From positions 1 through 64,000 of IMG/VR virus record IMGVR_UViG_3300020428_000007: 64,000 nt of DNA; one strand, given 5' to 3'. The stretch is from a virus. The notes under the pieces are model-generated. The model saw nothing but the letters and a program-made list of their open reading frames with translations. It was not told where the DNA came from and ran no database searches. Shown in pieces: positions 48,133 through 58,375 of this stretch; position 1 is the first letter of the stretch; each line of letters opens with the position of its first letter. Position numbers and translations under genes: made by a program.

Positions 48133-49643
48133 TAGTGCTTAACCGTTTGTGTTGTGTTATGGACAACAATAGGCTCATGTCCGGCAAAGTAGTTATCATA
48201 CGGTTCAACATCTAGTACGACAACATTGAGATTTTCTTTAATATGGTCGATAGACTTGATTTCAATAACTCCGTCTGTACCTTTAAGAAAGTCACCAACT
48301 TTAACGTCAATCACATCGTACCAACCCCACTGCTGGTTCTTTCTAACTAGAACAGGGTGGTCTTGTGTAATGCATACGTCATTGTTAATCTTCCAATACT
48401 GAGTGTAGCTAGCATTGTAAGCAACACGCGCTGTAGTAGGTACAATCTTAGGATTCTTGAACTCTGTAGTCTTCCATTCTTTCCAGTTGCTTTCGTCTTC
48501 GTCTAACATTCCTGCCGAAGTAAAAGACTGCAACGTGTCACCTACTTTGACGTACTTGGCACGTTTGGTACTACCATCCCACATAAGAATTGGTGTATCT
48601 TCATGAACGCAACCACCACCGCCAACTATTACAGGACCGCCAGGCTCAGTCTCTTCACTATTATCTCTGCTGTTGTAACCTGAGAAAGAGAAGCGAATAT
48701 TCTTGATAGACAAACGTTTATTGTTATCGCCTCTATCTGTAATAACGAGTTCCATCTTACCAGAAAAGCTATAGCTTTGTTGAGGTTGAATAGTACGTAA
48801 TGCAGCAATCTTTAGTGAACGTGACGTAGTAGAACCGTCAATAGAAATTCCAGCTTCACGCATACTGTTATCAGTATCGACCCACTTGTAACTGAAAGGA
48901 CCTATTCCACCTTCAAAGTTCGTTAATGAAAGAATAGCGTTACCGCCATAAGAATCATCAGTAACGTGTGCCAGTCTAACACTAACATCAGTTACTTGTC
49001 CTGACATTGGTTCAGCTTCTACTATCGGTGAGGGAAGAGAAGTGCCAATAGGTCGCGCCCAAAGAAAGTAGTTTGAGTCTGGTGCGTTTTCTCCATAGTA
49101 AACTGTTTCCGCTGGTTTGATTCCTTGTATGCCACGTTCACCAACTATACAGCTAGGCCCAGCAGGTCCAACAGGTCCCATGTTACCAACGTCACCATCT
49201 TCACCAGTGTCTCCACGCAATCCAATAGGACCGGGACACCCCATATATCCAGTAACACCAGTTTCACCATCGTTACCATCTAGACCTTTATTGCCAGCTT
49301 CACCAGTAGGTCCAATCGGTCCTTCGCATCCAGTCTTTCCTTTCTTACCATCACGACCAATTCTACCATCGCGACCTTTCTTGCCAGCAGGACCTTTATC
49401 TCCACGAGGACCTTCACCCATCTGACCGAGCGTTAAGAATCCAGACACCTCTACAACTTCACCATTATGTCTGACAAAGTTGAGTGTGCCTGTTCTCTTG
49501 TTGAATCCGATTTGTGCAATAGCTCTTTCGCTAACAGGTTGTTCGGAACTGTATGCTAAACTTTTTAGGGAATCAGTCTTTAAACTAGTTCCCTCTTTAT
49601 TCTTGCTAGGTACAAGACTTTTAATGTTAGCTTCTTGTGCCAT
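48132..49643 (-). CDS. Collagen-like fibre protein 4 with C-terminal Hint domain
   Basis: A 503-residue protein. Its shared N-terminal module IGFNKRTGTLNFVRHNGEVV is followed by a Gly-X-Y tract at 78-174 with Cys106 and Cys136 at triplets 10 and 20, and by a VYYGENAPDSNYFLWARP segment like those in its paralogues. A beta-sandwich domain spans about 205-330 (DNSMREAGISIDGSTTSRSL). Then comes GGGGC and a Hint domain (345-496) ending VVHN, with TTQTVKH after it. If the Hint domain is active it could release or relocate the preceding fibre. Confidence 0.85.
   Translation of the reverse strand: MAQEANIKSLVPSKNKEGTSLKTDSLKSLAYSSEQPVSERAIAQIGFNKRTGTLNFVRHNGEVVEVSGFLTLGQMGEGPRGDKGPAGKKGRDGRIGRDGKKGKTGCEGPIGPTGEAGNKGLDGNDGETGVTGYMGCPGPIGLRGDTGEDGDVGNMGPVGPAGPSCIVGERGIQGIKPAETVYYGENAPDSNYFLWARPIGTSLPSPIVEAEPMSGQVTDVSVRLAHVTDDSYGGNAILSLTNFEGGIGPFSYKWVDTDNSMREAGISIDGSTTSRSLKIAALRTIQPQQSYSFSGKMELVITDRGDNNKRLSIKNIRFSFSGYNSRDNSEETEPGGPVIVGGGGCVHEDTPILMWDGSTKRAKYVKVGDTLQSFTSAGMLDEDESNWKEWKTTEFKNPKIVPTTARVAYNASYTQYWKINNDVCITQDHPVLVRKNQQWGWYDVIDVKVGDFLKGTDGVIEIKSIDHIKENLNVVVLDVEPYDNYFAGHEPIVVHNTTQTVKH
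48156..48611 (-). other. C-terminal Hint (intein-fold) domain of collagen-like protein 4
   Basis: 152 residues from Cys345 (VGGGGCVHEDTPILMWDGS) to Asn496 (EPIVVHN), followed by Thr-Thr. Blocks include YVKVGDTLQSF, VCITQDHPVLVRKNQQW (His in the TxxH-like block) and VKVGDFLKG. The +1 Thr is a possible splicing nucleophile, unlike the Val in the other fused domain. There is no endonuclease insertion. Together with the poly-Gly hinge it matches the bacterial-intein-like style of domain. Confidence 0.85.
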
Positions 49644-49646
49644 ACG

Positions 49647-52073
49647 TTACCCCAAATTAGGCGATACATCGACTACCAAGTTAATCGTTAGTGCTGAACC
49701 ATAATCACTTACGCGACCGTTACGAACACGCATTTTAGCAACTATCTCAATAGCACCAGTTGGGTTATTAGCTTTCAATACGTTCCAGCTTTGAGTAATT
49801 GATTTATCTGCATAGGCATACGTGCCTTGCTGTTCTGGATTAGTTACATTGAAACCACTGCTACCAGTACCCTTAATGTTTCTACCATACTCAGGTTCAT
49901 TAAGGCTGTGCGTTCTAAATCCAAGAACAAATTCAATGTTCTCTAAACCATTAGCTGACGTAAAGCCGGGACCTAGTCTAGCATTGAAGTCTGCTGTAGC
50001 TTTAACAATAACATCACCTTTAAAGTTCACACGTTGAGTATAGATAATCTCTTCCGCGTTAACTATTCTGTGTTGGTTATTGAACACAACAGGTTTGTCT
50101 TTTGCTATTTGCTGACTTAGTTTAGATTCAATCGTGTACTCAGGAAAAGTACCAGAAACTTTAATACCCGTTCCACCTATCATATTGAATCGAGGAACTG
50201 GAATACGTAAAGGTTCTAAGTTGTGACGTACAAGCTCAATACTCTTAGACGTTACTAACGCATCAGTAACAACACCTTGGATACTGCTATCAGGATTGCC
50301 TTGGCTTAGTACATTTCTGAATATCTGAACTTCGATTTCTTGATTCGCATCAATGTCTCTGCGGAAAATCAAACGGTCATCTACAATATCGTACAAGCTA
50401 CGATTAGCGTGAAGACCTTGTTCAGAAACAAACACTAGACCCTTATCTTGGGGACTGAATGGTAGTTGAAGAACACGCGTCAGGTCTTTAGTGACATAGT
50501 TCTGAGTGTGAACATGAGTTGCATACCCACGAACTTCTTGTGTAATGAACGCATTGATTTCTACAAGTAACCCTTGTGCAGGTGCAGTAGTGAAAACAAT
50601 CTTTTGATTATCTTCATCGATAACGTAGTTGTTTATGCTCTGCAAGAAAGGGTCTACGTATACCAGACACTGACTAGAACTAGTTATCTTTTCTTCACCT
50701 ACTACAGGGATATCGAATTCAGTTTGATTACCATCTGCAATGTATTCTGCATAGCGAATATTTAACAAAGCACCTGTGCTTGGAGTAAGCGTAAACAAAC
50801 GAGCATCAATTTGGGTTTCACTAGGCAAGTCTTCTGAGAATTCAATTGCGTTTTCTGTAATCTCAAAAGCTTCTCTGTGCTGTGTAACGCCGCCAAGTGC
50901 TACCATTACATAGTTGTTATTCTTAGCATGGCTGTAGTAATGAATTTGGGCTTTCTGACTCTGTACTTGCGACAAATCTTTTTGATAGAGAACAAATGTA
51001 CGAGAACCTGCTGCGTCCTCTGGCTCTGTTACATAAGCACTCATTTTTAATGTGCCGGGCGGGTGGTACAACGTACTACCATTACCAGAAGCTTTTAGTG
51101 GAGGCACCCAACGTGGACTAGTAACCCCACGCTCTAATACATAGTTAGACGGAACTTCTTCGTTTAGCCAACTTAATGATGTAGCGCCGTAGTTGCCTGA
51201 ACGTGGATACCAGATTGAAATAACGCTTGTATCTGATAGCGCACTAAATCCAGTTCCTTTAGCAATGTATGCAATGTTATCACCGTTCTGAGTAGCATCG
51301 AAGATACGAGTCTCACCAGCTCCAGGTCCTTGAATAACTTGCACTACAACTACATCGCCAGCTTGTACGTTACCAAGTTCACTAGCATCAGGCTGTTTGA
51401 ATTCCGTTTCGTCGTAAACGTTTTCGTATCCAACTTCACCGTTAAAGATTCTAGTATATCCAGAGAAGCCCCAATGTGCGCCTCCAGGTCCGAACTTCTG
51501 AGCAATGCCGGGTACTGCGTTTCCATCTAGCGACCATTCAAGTGTCTGTACACCAACTGCATTTGCAATAGCATTAACAGGGCTAGGTAAGTCTTCAACT
51601 GTAGGTACAGATGGGATAGAACCAAACTCAGATAACGTTACATCAATAGTGCCTGCTTCTACTTCGCTAATGTGCAGCATAGCTTCAATGCGAATTGATT
51701 CGGCAGACGACTTAACGTAAGGCTCAGAATAAACACAATGACCTAGCACTGTGTTGTCTTCTAATAAAACAACTAGCTCACCAATAGTGATAGAGCTAGT
51801 TGCGTTTGCATCAGGTATACCTTGTGGAATATCTAATGTGAATCTAACTGTATTTTCTGACAATACTTGTACGTAAGAAATGTTACCTGTATAGACAGTG
51901 TTGCTTACGAGGTTGTCTGGGATACCACCCTCTTGTTCGTAGAAGTCTTCAACGTCTGATACTTCTAAATCACCTAGCTTGAATGCTTTAGGGGCGACAC
52001 GAATGCCACCCGCATCTGCATTAAGAAGTGATTGACGACCTGCTTCTGTTAAGTGAATTATGTTTGGTGTCAT
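49647..52073 (-). CDS. Large fibre/baseplate-edge protein
   Basis: An 808-residue protein beginning IIHLTEAGRQSLLNADAGGI, the 'T.aG...l..a.a.G....' opening common to fibre proteins that dock on the baseplate (phage tail-collar type). A long beta-rich body follows. No metal or catalytic motif was found. It lies between the baseplate-associated 1600-residue gene and the collagen/Hint fibres, so it likely joins the fibres to the baseplate. Confidence 0.68.
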   Translation of the reverse strand: MTPNIIHLTEAGRQSLLNADAGGIRVAPKAFKLGDLEVSDVEDFYEQEGGIPDNLVSNTVYTGNISYVQVLSENTVRFTLDIPQGIPDANATSSITIGELVVLLEDNTVLGHCVYSEPYVKSSAESIRIEAMLHISEVEAGTIDVTLSEFGSIPSVPTVEDLPSPVNAIANAVGVQTLEWSLDGNAVPGIAQKFGPGGAHWGFSGYTRIFNGEVGYENVYDETEFKQPDASELGNVQAGDVVVVQVIQGPGAGETRIFDATQNGDNIAYIAKGTGFSALSDTSVISIWYPRSGNYGATSLSWLNEEVPSNYVLERGVTSPRWVPPLKASGNGSTLYHPPGTLKMSAYVTEPEDAAGSRTFVLYQKDLSQVQSQKAQIHYYSHAKNNNYVMVALGGVTQHREAFEITENAIEFSEDLPSETQIDARLFTLTPSTGALLNIRYAEYIADGNQTEFDIPVVGEEKITSSSQCLVYVDPFLQSINNYVIDEDNQKIVFTTAPAQGLLVEINAFITQEVRGYATHVHTQNYVTKDLTRVLQLPFSPQDKGLVFVSEQGLHANRSLYDIVDDRLIFRRDIDANQEIEVQIFRNVLSQGNPDSSIQGVVTDALVTSKSIELVRHNLEPLRIPVPRFNMIGGTGIKVSGTFPEYTIESKLSQQIAKDKPVVFNNQHRIVNAEEIIYTQRVNFKGDVIVKATADFNARLGPGFTSANGLENIEFVLGFRTHSLNEPEYGRNIKGTGSSGFNVTNPEQQGTYAYADKSITQSWNVLKANNPTGAIEIVAKMRVRNGRVSDYGSALTINLVVDVSPNLG

Positions 52074-52109
52074 TATAAAACTTCCATTAATGTTTCTATA
52101 AAATTATAG

Positions 52110-55100
52110 TTATTCTGGTATATACCTTACAGAGAACTTGCCTCGACTAAAACCTCTAGCCGATGTTCTATATAGATACCAAGCTTCATCTAAGTCGGTT
52201 TCATAGACGCGTGTAACAGTAATAGGTTCTTGCCATTCGCCAAACAATGATGTGTCACTATTTGGTTCTGGGATATACGTAAACTCTGCTCGACCCAGTG
52301 CTTTAGGGTGTGCGAAGTATCCATACTCGTCTGCATCTGGATTGATTTCAAACGTACCGCCTGTTCTACTAGCCTGCTTTTCGAACTCACCCAAGTTATC
52401 ATTGAAGCGAACAGAATTGTTAACACCATCTAAGTATGTTCCGAATAGTGGAAAGCTGGAATACACTTTGATAGTCTTCTTGTCCGTAAAACTAGGATAG
52501 TCTTTGGCTTTGATAGAGATTTCTATTTCTTTGTTTTCAACGATTGGAGAGATAGACAAAACGTTTTCGTCAAACTCTGCGTCAGGTTCATTGTAGTTAA
52601 AGAAAAAGAAAGCACTGTCTGAAACATCAAGAGTATCAGGACCTTGTGAAGTAGAACCAGTCATGATAGCACCAAGTTCATATTCACCTGCATCTATAAT
52701 AGCAGTCTGTACAGTTTGAGGCAGTGTTAAGGTTATATCAGTAGGAGTAAACTGCATAAGCAACGTATACTCAAAATCTTCTGAGATAGTTCTTAACCCT
52801 TCTTTCGCTGTAGCACGTAGTACCATTACTGTGTTGTTCGTTAACTTGGGAATCTTAAAGCCCTTAGTTTCGGCATCATACGTAATACCAATAGGTCCGC
52901 TCACTACATACCATGTTACCATAGCATTTGGGTCAGTAACGTATGTTCCATCACGCCTTTGAATTCTAACAGTAGGAACAAAGATTGAATCAGGGTCATC
53001 ATAAACAACTGTTTGACCCGACTGCTCGATTACATCTATTGCTTTAGAGCTTTCAATGATGAAACGTAATGAGCTAGCAACTGTTTCAACTCTATCTTGG
53101 GCAGCAGCAGGGTTACCTGCATCTACTGCGTCTGTGCTTCTAGCAAATTCCTCAGTGTACACACCGTTAATAATAACTTGCGTATCTGTTTCGACAGGAT
53201 TAACAAGAAGTCCAATTACGTTTCTACTAGGCTGAGTAAGGCTTACTTTGTTACTCGATGTTTCTAGCGACCACTCAACAACTTCTGGATCGTAGAAATT
53301 ACCTAATTCATCGTTACGCTCGACCTTTGCTTTAAATCGATAGAACAGTTTACCACTTGTAGGGTCAATGTCTGCAAAGCTATCGGGATTGCCGGGCAAT
53401 ACTGCTACATCAGGAAGACGAATAATCTCACCAGCACCAGTTGCATCTGACGGTGTTGTGTTACTGCTACGTTCAAACTGACCATCGTTAGTAATGTTGT
53501 ACATGTACATGCCTGTAAGAATAGCATTAGTACTTTTCATGAAAACATCTAACTGTTCAGTAAACTGCGTAATGCCGTCATCATAGTCGGCGTATACTAA
53601 AAGCTGTGCGTTAATATTGATACGTGGATACAAGTAACCTTCGTTATCTATTTCAGCAATTTGAATTGACTGGAAAACCTCTGATAACTGGTCTTCATCT
53701 AATTCACTAACTTCATAGATACTCAAATCATCATGAGTAGGCAACAATGAACGGTAGCTTTCATTTACTGCAAGTAAAGCAGTTAGTACTTCCGCTTTGT
53801 TAACTACATCTACACGCCAATCACTCGATACCATGTAGGTGTCACCAAGGTCATCGTAATCAACAACTAATCCATACGAGAAGTCTAGCGTGTTGTCTGC
53901 GTAAATCTCACCGGGTCCTTCAATACGCGAATTCAGAATCTTATCGATTGCTTGAACAGGGTTAGCATTGCTAGTGATAGTCACTGACTCTATTTGTTGG
54001 AAATATCGTGCAGTTACTTTGAAGCTTTGCTGCTCTCCGTCAAGTAAGGTTCTTGTTTGAATCACTGCGCGTGGATATTCAGTTTCAGGGTCATTGTCGA
54101 TAATGTTCTTAACTGCTTGCGTCCAATCTGCTTGAACCTCTTCTGCTAGAACTTTAAAGAACAACTCACCGTCAATTAGTCTATCTACTTGCGCTTGCGT
54201 TAGTTCGTTACTGTCTAACCAAACTCGGTCTACACCTATAAGTGCTTTAACTATTCCCTCAATCGTAAACTGACCTTGTGTTAAGTCTGCTTCAATTTCT
54301 TGATCGATAAAGCTAGGCTCAATACTCCATGTAGCGTTTGCTTGTTCTTGTTCACCATTCGCATAAGTAACAATAGCAGTCAAGAATGTACGCGTACCCT
54401 CAGGCATGTTTTCGGCGTAAATAATCTCCAAGTCTTCTGTTAAGAAAATCTTAGGTGTTACGCTGATAGAGGTAGCATAAGTAGAGTAAGGAACTTCCGT
54501 TAAGTCAAGTTCTTCATCAGTTAGGACAACGCCCTCTTCTGGAACGTCTAACGGGTTTATATAGTAGATGTATATATCCACCAGCCCTTTAATCTGTTCG
54601 AAGTTTGTTTCTTCTGTATCGCTTAGATATTCAATAAGAAACTGCGGGTGGTCTAGGCTTTCATCGATAGCATTGAACTGATCGTCAGATAGAGAAAGAA
54701 TAACAGGCACGTTGTCTTCATGTTCTAACTCGTATCCAGAATCAAGACGAACGTACTTAGATAAAACCCTGTCACCTTGTTTTAGTTCGACACGATACGG
54801 AATAATCTGAGTATTGCTATTGTCATTCCAATCAACATAGAAGCGAACTCGATTAGTGTTACCTTGAGAAAGTGATTGAGGCATAAGGGCTTCAATACTG
54901 TTTACTTCTCTACGTAATGCTTTGACTTCTACTGTTTTTGAAGTTGCTAACTTAACAATACTTTCGTTGTCGTCCTCGTCGTAACGGTACACATCAATGA
55001 TTGCATTCACGCTTACATTGATTGCGTCATTGTCTACACTAGGTGCAGTCATTAAACCAGAGTCAGATATTTCTGTGCTAACTGCATTAGCTGTTTGTCT

Positions 55101-56912
55101 GCTAGACCAGTCTGCATCTACAATGCTGATCATTCCATTAGACCAAGTAGCCTGCAACTGGTAAACGTTACGTGTTTCTTCAAGAACAGAACTAGGTCCT
55201 ATAATCTCGATTGACTCAACAACTAGTCTAGGCTTTTTGAAGAATACTTTGATAGAACCATTAAGCACTCTATCATCTTCTTGGTAGTTTACTGCAAACT
55301 CTGCCGTAAAGTCCCTGTAAACAATTGGAATCTGAATCTCGCCTGTCTCACTAATACTAGTTGCAGTAGTAGACGTTTGCCAGTAAGGTAAAGTAAGCTC
55401 AGCACTTCCAGCACGAAATTGGGCTGGTAAACTATAAAGCTCTTTCTCGCTACCGTCAGTGTATTCTACAATTGCAGTAAGGAAAACACCTGTCATGCCT
55501 TGAACTATATCAGTCAAAGTATTCAACTCGACCCAAGCATTGTCAACGTACTGCTCTGCAACTATACGAATGCTTTTAGCAACAACGTTACGCTCTTTAG
55601 GTACTAGAGTTATAGCTAGTGTTTCAGAACTGGTAGTGCCGTCAACGTTGCGGTGTTTAGCAGTAACAGTAGCAGGGTGTTCTTCGAAGATTTCTTCAAT
55701 TACAAGGACGTTATCTTTGAAGCTAGCATGTTCGCTATCTATGCTCCAAGTAATTCTATCCTCGTCACCGTACTCTCTTACGTTGTCGTGTCGTGTAATT
55801 AGACGATAAGTATTGGTAGCTTCTTCAAGAGGTCTAACACTTCCAACTATCTGCAATTCATCAGGAATGAAAGGCGTACCGATAGGATAAAGCTCTACCG
55901 TTACGGTCTTTGTTGTTCCTTTTGCAGTATACGTGAATTCAATATCCGTAACAAAATCAATGTCTGAGAACTCAATCGTTTTGCCGTCAAAGCTTTTAAC
56001 GTACTCGCCAGAAACAGAAATAGGATATTCGCTGGCTTGCGTTTCATCCATGTAGGATACCAGTACATGCGCTGGATACTTTCTGAACCCTTGCACTTTA
56101 GATGGAATAACAAACTCCATACTTACAATAGCAGGCTTGTTCGGGTCTACGTAGCGCTTTGGTTTAATTAAGCTAGAACCAAACATACCTATATTTGCTA
56201 CTGCTGAAATTGTCAGATAGATATCTCTAACAACTTTCTCAATAGGTGCAAACTGATAATAAACTTTAAGTATTCTATTCTCTATCAGCTTACGAACAAT
56301 AGCTGGGTTGTCCGAAGTAGTTAGCTCTTTTAATTGGAGTACACGAATCGTTTCATTGATTGAAACACGTTCTTCATCAGTAGCCGTAGAATAACCTAAT
56401 AGTTCGCGAATACTAGGAATATCTTCTGTAGTGATTCGCAGTGTTAAGCTTTCTTTCAGGCCTTGTACATCAACTGCTATATCTACTGTGCTTGTGCTAT
56501 ACCAGTTACCGCCGTCTACAACAAGCTTTCCATGAGTAGGTGAAAACTCAATGTAATCACTTGTATAAAGAACATCTTCTTTGAAGTCTCTACCAAGTAA
56601 GAAGCTGATAAACTTAGGATAGTTCGGATTGCCGTCTGTTTCCCAAAACTTAATCAACTGATAGAATGAATTGGTAAGCTTCTCTTTGTTGTGTTCAAAG
56701 AATTCACTAGTAAGGTTTATGCCTGCTTGACGAATAGCTCGTTCGATAAATACAGGGTCTGTGTCTTGATCGATGTAGCGAATTCTTTCTAGTTCTTTTA
56801 GAGGAGAACCTAGCTTACTGTCGTATACTCGCTGTGCAACATCTGCAAAGGAAGACCATAAATCATCTTCCTTTAGAATATCAACAAGCAAGTCTGTAGC
56901 TGTCTTACTCAT
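52110..56912 (-). CDS. Giant baseplate-associated protein with Ig-like repeats
   Basis: A 1600-residue protein. The first 200 residues (LWSSFADVAQRVYDSKLGSP, FIERAIRQAGINLTSEFFEH) are helical and contiguous with the baseplate genes, as a T4 gp7-type wedge part might be. The rest consists of tandem Ig-like domains of the bacterial BIG_2 sort: SIRIVAEQYVDNAWVELNTL, SIEIIGPSSVLEETRNVYQL and SISVTPKIFLTEDLEI. The repeats are about 90-130 residues. It overlaps the gp6/J-like gene by one base. It may be a whisker or stalk radiating from the baseplate. Confidence 0.7.
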   Translation of the reverse strand: MSKTATDLLVDILKEDDLWSSFADVAQRVYDSKLGSPLKELERIRYIDQDTDPVFIERAIRQAGINLTSEFFEHNKEKLTNSFYQLIKFWETDGNPNYPKFISFLLGRDFKEDVLYTSDYIEFSPTHGKLVVDGGNWYSTSTVDIAVDVQGLKESLTLRITTEDIPSIRELLGYSTATDEERVSINETIRVLQLKELTTSDNPAIVRKLIENRILKVYYQFAPIEKVVRDIYLTISAVANIGMFGSSLIKPKRYVDPNKPAIVSMEFVIPSKVQGFRKYPAHVLVSYMDETQASEYPISVSGEYVKSFDGKTIEFSDIDFVTDIEFTYTAKGTTKTVTVELYPIGTPFIPDELQIVGSVRPLEEATNTYRLITRHDNVREYGDEDRITWSIDSEHASFKDNVLVIEEIFEEHPATVTAKHRNVDGTTSSETLAITLVPKERNVVAKSIRIVAEQYVDNAWVELNTLTDIVQGMTGVFLTAIVEYTDGSEKELYSLPAQFRAGSAELTLPYWQTSTTATSISETGEIQIPIVYRDFTAEFAVNYQEDDRVLNGSIKVFFKKPRLVVESIEIIGPSSVLEETRNVYQLQATWSNGMISIVDADWSSRQTANAVSTEISDSGLMTAPSVDNDAINVSVNAIIDVYRYDEDDNESIVKLATSKTVEVKALRREVNSIEALMPQSLSQGNTNRVRFYVDWNDNSNTQIIPYRVELKQGDRVLSKYVRLDSGYELEHEDNVPVILSLSDDQFNAIDESLDHPQFLIEYLSDTEETNFEQIKGLVDIYIYYINPLDVPEEGVVLTDEELDLTEVPYSTYATSISVTPKIFLTEDLEIIYAENMPEGTRTFLTAIVTYANGEQEQANATWSIEPSFIDQEIEADLTQGQFTIEGIVKALIGVDRVWLDSNELTQAQVDRLIDGELFFKVLAEEVQADWTQAVKNIIDNDPETEYPRAVIQTRTLLDGEQQSFKVTARYFQQIESVTITSNANPVQAIDKILNSRIEGPGEIYADNTLDFSYGLVVDYDDLGDTYMVSSDWRVDVVNKAEVLTALLAVNESYRSLLPTHDDLSIYEVSELDEDQLSEVFQSIQIAEIDNEGYLYPRININAQLLVYADYDDGITQFTEQLDVFMKSTNAILTGMYMYNITNDGQFERSSNTTPSDATGAGEIIRLPDVAVLPGNPDSFADIDPTSGKLFYRFKAKVERNDELGNFYDPEVVEWSLETSSNKVSLTQPSRNVIGLLVNPVETDTQVIINGVYTEEFARSTDAVDAGNPAAAQDRVETVASSLRFIIESSKAIDVIEQSGQTVVYDDPDSIFVPTVRIQRRDGTYVTDPNAMVTWYVVSGPIGITYDAETKGFKIPKLTNNTVMVLRATAKEGLRTISEDFEYTLLMQFTPTDITLTLPQTVQTAIIDAGEYELGAIMTGSTSQGPDTLDVSDSAFFFFNYNEPDAEFDENVLSISPIVENKEIEISIKAKDYPSFTDKKTIKVYSSFPLFGTYLDGVNNSVRFNDNLGEFEKQASRTGGTFEINPDADEYGYFAHPKALGRAEFTYIPEPNSDTSLFGEWQEPITVTRVYETDLDEAWYLYRTSARGFSRGKFSVRYIPE

Positions 56913-58375
56913 TATCTGTCCTCACGTTCTGTGTACTTAACGAAAACGTTCAAACTGTTAAGTGTCACATACTCTAGTTTTGAATCTGGCTCAAGGTCGT
57001 TGGTAGGACTTAGTACTTCTACGTAGTCAACACCATCACGGCGCGTGTCTTCATCTGGAATAAACTTACATACGTCAATAACATCTGACTTGGAAAAGCG
57101 TTTGCCTAACATGCCTGGCTTACGTTTGAATAGCTGTATAATTGCTTCACGTAATGTAGCTTTCATTTCTTGCAAGTTAACCCAGTCTTGTACAGATACT
57201 TCAACATTCAAATCAACCAGAATCTTTTTCGGGTTGTATGTTTGAATCGTAATGTGAGGACCTATACGTTGCTGTGCGTATGTTACAAAGTCATTCCATA
57301 TTGCGCTACGTGGATTAGGATTATCACCGCCCCAAGTAGCACTACCAATTGGCAGAATACATACACGAACTACATTCATCCAGCTTGGGTCATTTGGGGC
57401 AATATCGCGCTGAGACATAATAGTACAATCAGCAACGCCCGGATACTTCATGATGTTGCCTTTCCAGCTAGACGGTCTAGTCCATGTATTCTTAGACTGG
57501 TAAATATGTGGGGCGTACTTTTTGTAATACGCTGCTGACTTTGGAAACGTACCACCTTTAATGTTCTCAATAGAAGAACCTGTAACTAATGGATTAGCTA
57601 CTACGGTTGCTCGTGTACCAGTATTACCAACGTTGCCGTTTTGACCTTGAGTAATTACATACTGAACAATAACAGTATCTTTCTTTGTCAGTGCTTTACC
57701 AAACGTACCATCACCAAATAGAAGAGAAACATCACCGTCACCTGTTGTAGATTCAAAATACTTTGTATCTGATGAAGTGAGGTCAGTTAGAGATTCTTCG
57801 TGGTCTTCCCATTCTGTGTAATCGCCTTTTTCATCTACTGTATAAACAAGTAGATCGTGATCAGCAACTGAGAAGTTAGGTTCACCTAGTACAATCTCTG
57901 GCATGTTTATGTTTCTGTTTGCCATTGAGAATTCTTTACGACGAACAATACCTTCATATAGTGTGAATATCTTTGTTTCTCTTACTTGCAGTATAATACT
58001 TTCACGACAATAAAAGCTTCTACCAGAAACGTTTATCTGGGCGTATGGAGGCACGTTAACTTTTTCGTTTGAGTTGTTCGTAAGTTGGAACTCTGCTCTT
58101 GCACTGGTACGGCGATTTATCTTAACCCCTAACATTCTTGTACAAGCAAAGATACTGCTATCTCTTCTAGCATGAGTAATAAAAGATTCTAGCTGTGCAA
58201 TATCTAGGTTAACACCTGCATTGGTATAAAGACCTGCCATTACATCTACAAGAAACGTATTTAAACTAGAAGTAAGTTTATCTTGCCAAGGGTATTCTTG
58301 TGCAAACTGTTCTTGGATTTCGTCAACAATGTTTTGGAAACCTACTGTAGTTCTCGATAGTTGAATGTTGTTCAT
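56912..58375 (-). CDS. Baseplate wedge protein (gp6/J-like)
   Basis: A 487-residue protein of the baseplate J/T4 gp6 type, which forms the inner ring around the tail hub. The start (FQNIVDEIQEQFAQEYPWQD, then MAGLYTNAGVNLDIAQLE) is the standard J-like opening. LGVKINRRTSARAEFQLTN, then SLLFGDGTFGKALTKKD and VIVQYVITQGQNGNVGN are the diagnostic middle part (family: 'v.FGdG.fG..p..g..v.v.Y....G..gN'). It overlaps the gp25-like gene by 4 bases in the conserved order spike, gp25, gp6. Confidence 0.87.
   Translation of the reverse strand: MNNIQLSRTTVGFQNIVDEIQEQFAQEYPWQDKLTSSLNTFLVDVMAGLYTNAGVNLDIAQLESFITHARRDSSIFACTRMLGVKINRRTSARAEFQLTNNSNEKVNVPPYAQINVSGRSFYCRESIILQVRETKIFTLYEGIVRRKEFSMANRNINMPEIVLGEPNFSVADHDLLVYTVDEKGDYTEWEDHEESLTDLTSSDTKYFESTTGDGDVSLLFGDGTFGKALTKKDTVIVQYVITQGQNGNVGNTGTRATVVANPLVTGSSIENIKGGTFPKSAAYYKKYAPHIYQSKNTWTRPSSWKGNIMKYPGVADCTIMSQRDIAPNDPSWMNVVRVCILPIGSATWGGDNPNPRSAIWNDFVTYAQQRIGPHITIQTYNPKKILVDLNVEVSVQDWVNLQEMKATLREAIIQLFKRKPGMLGKRFSKSDVIDVCKFIPDEDTRRDGVDYVEVLSPTNDLEPDSKLEYVTLNSLNVFVKYTEREDR

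Noticed and set aside
38830-49440. Tandem DNA repeats considered as a CRISPR array or satellite
   Set aside because: They are imperfect nine-base codon repeats inside collagen-like genes, with no spacers and no cas genes nearby.
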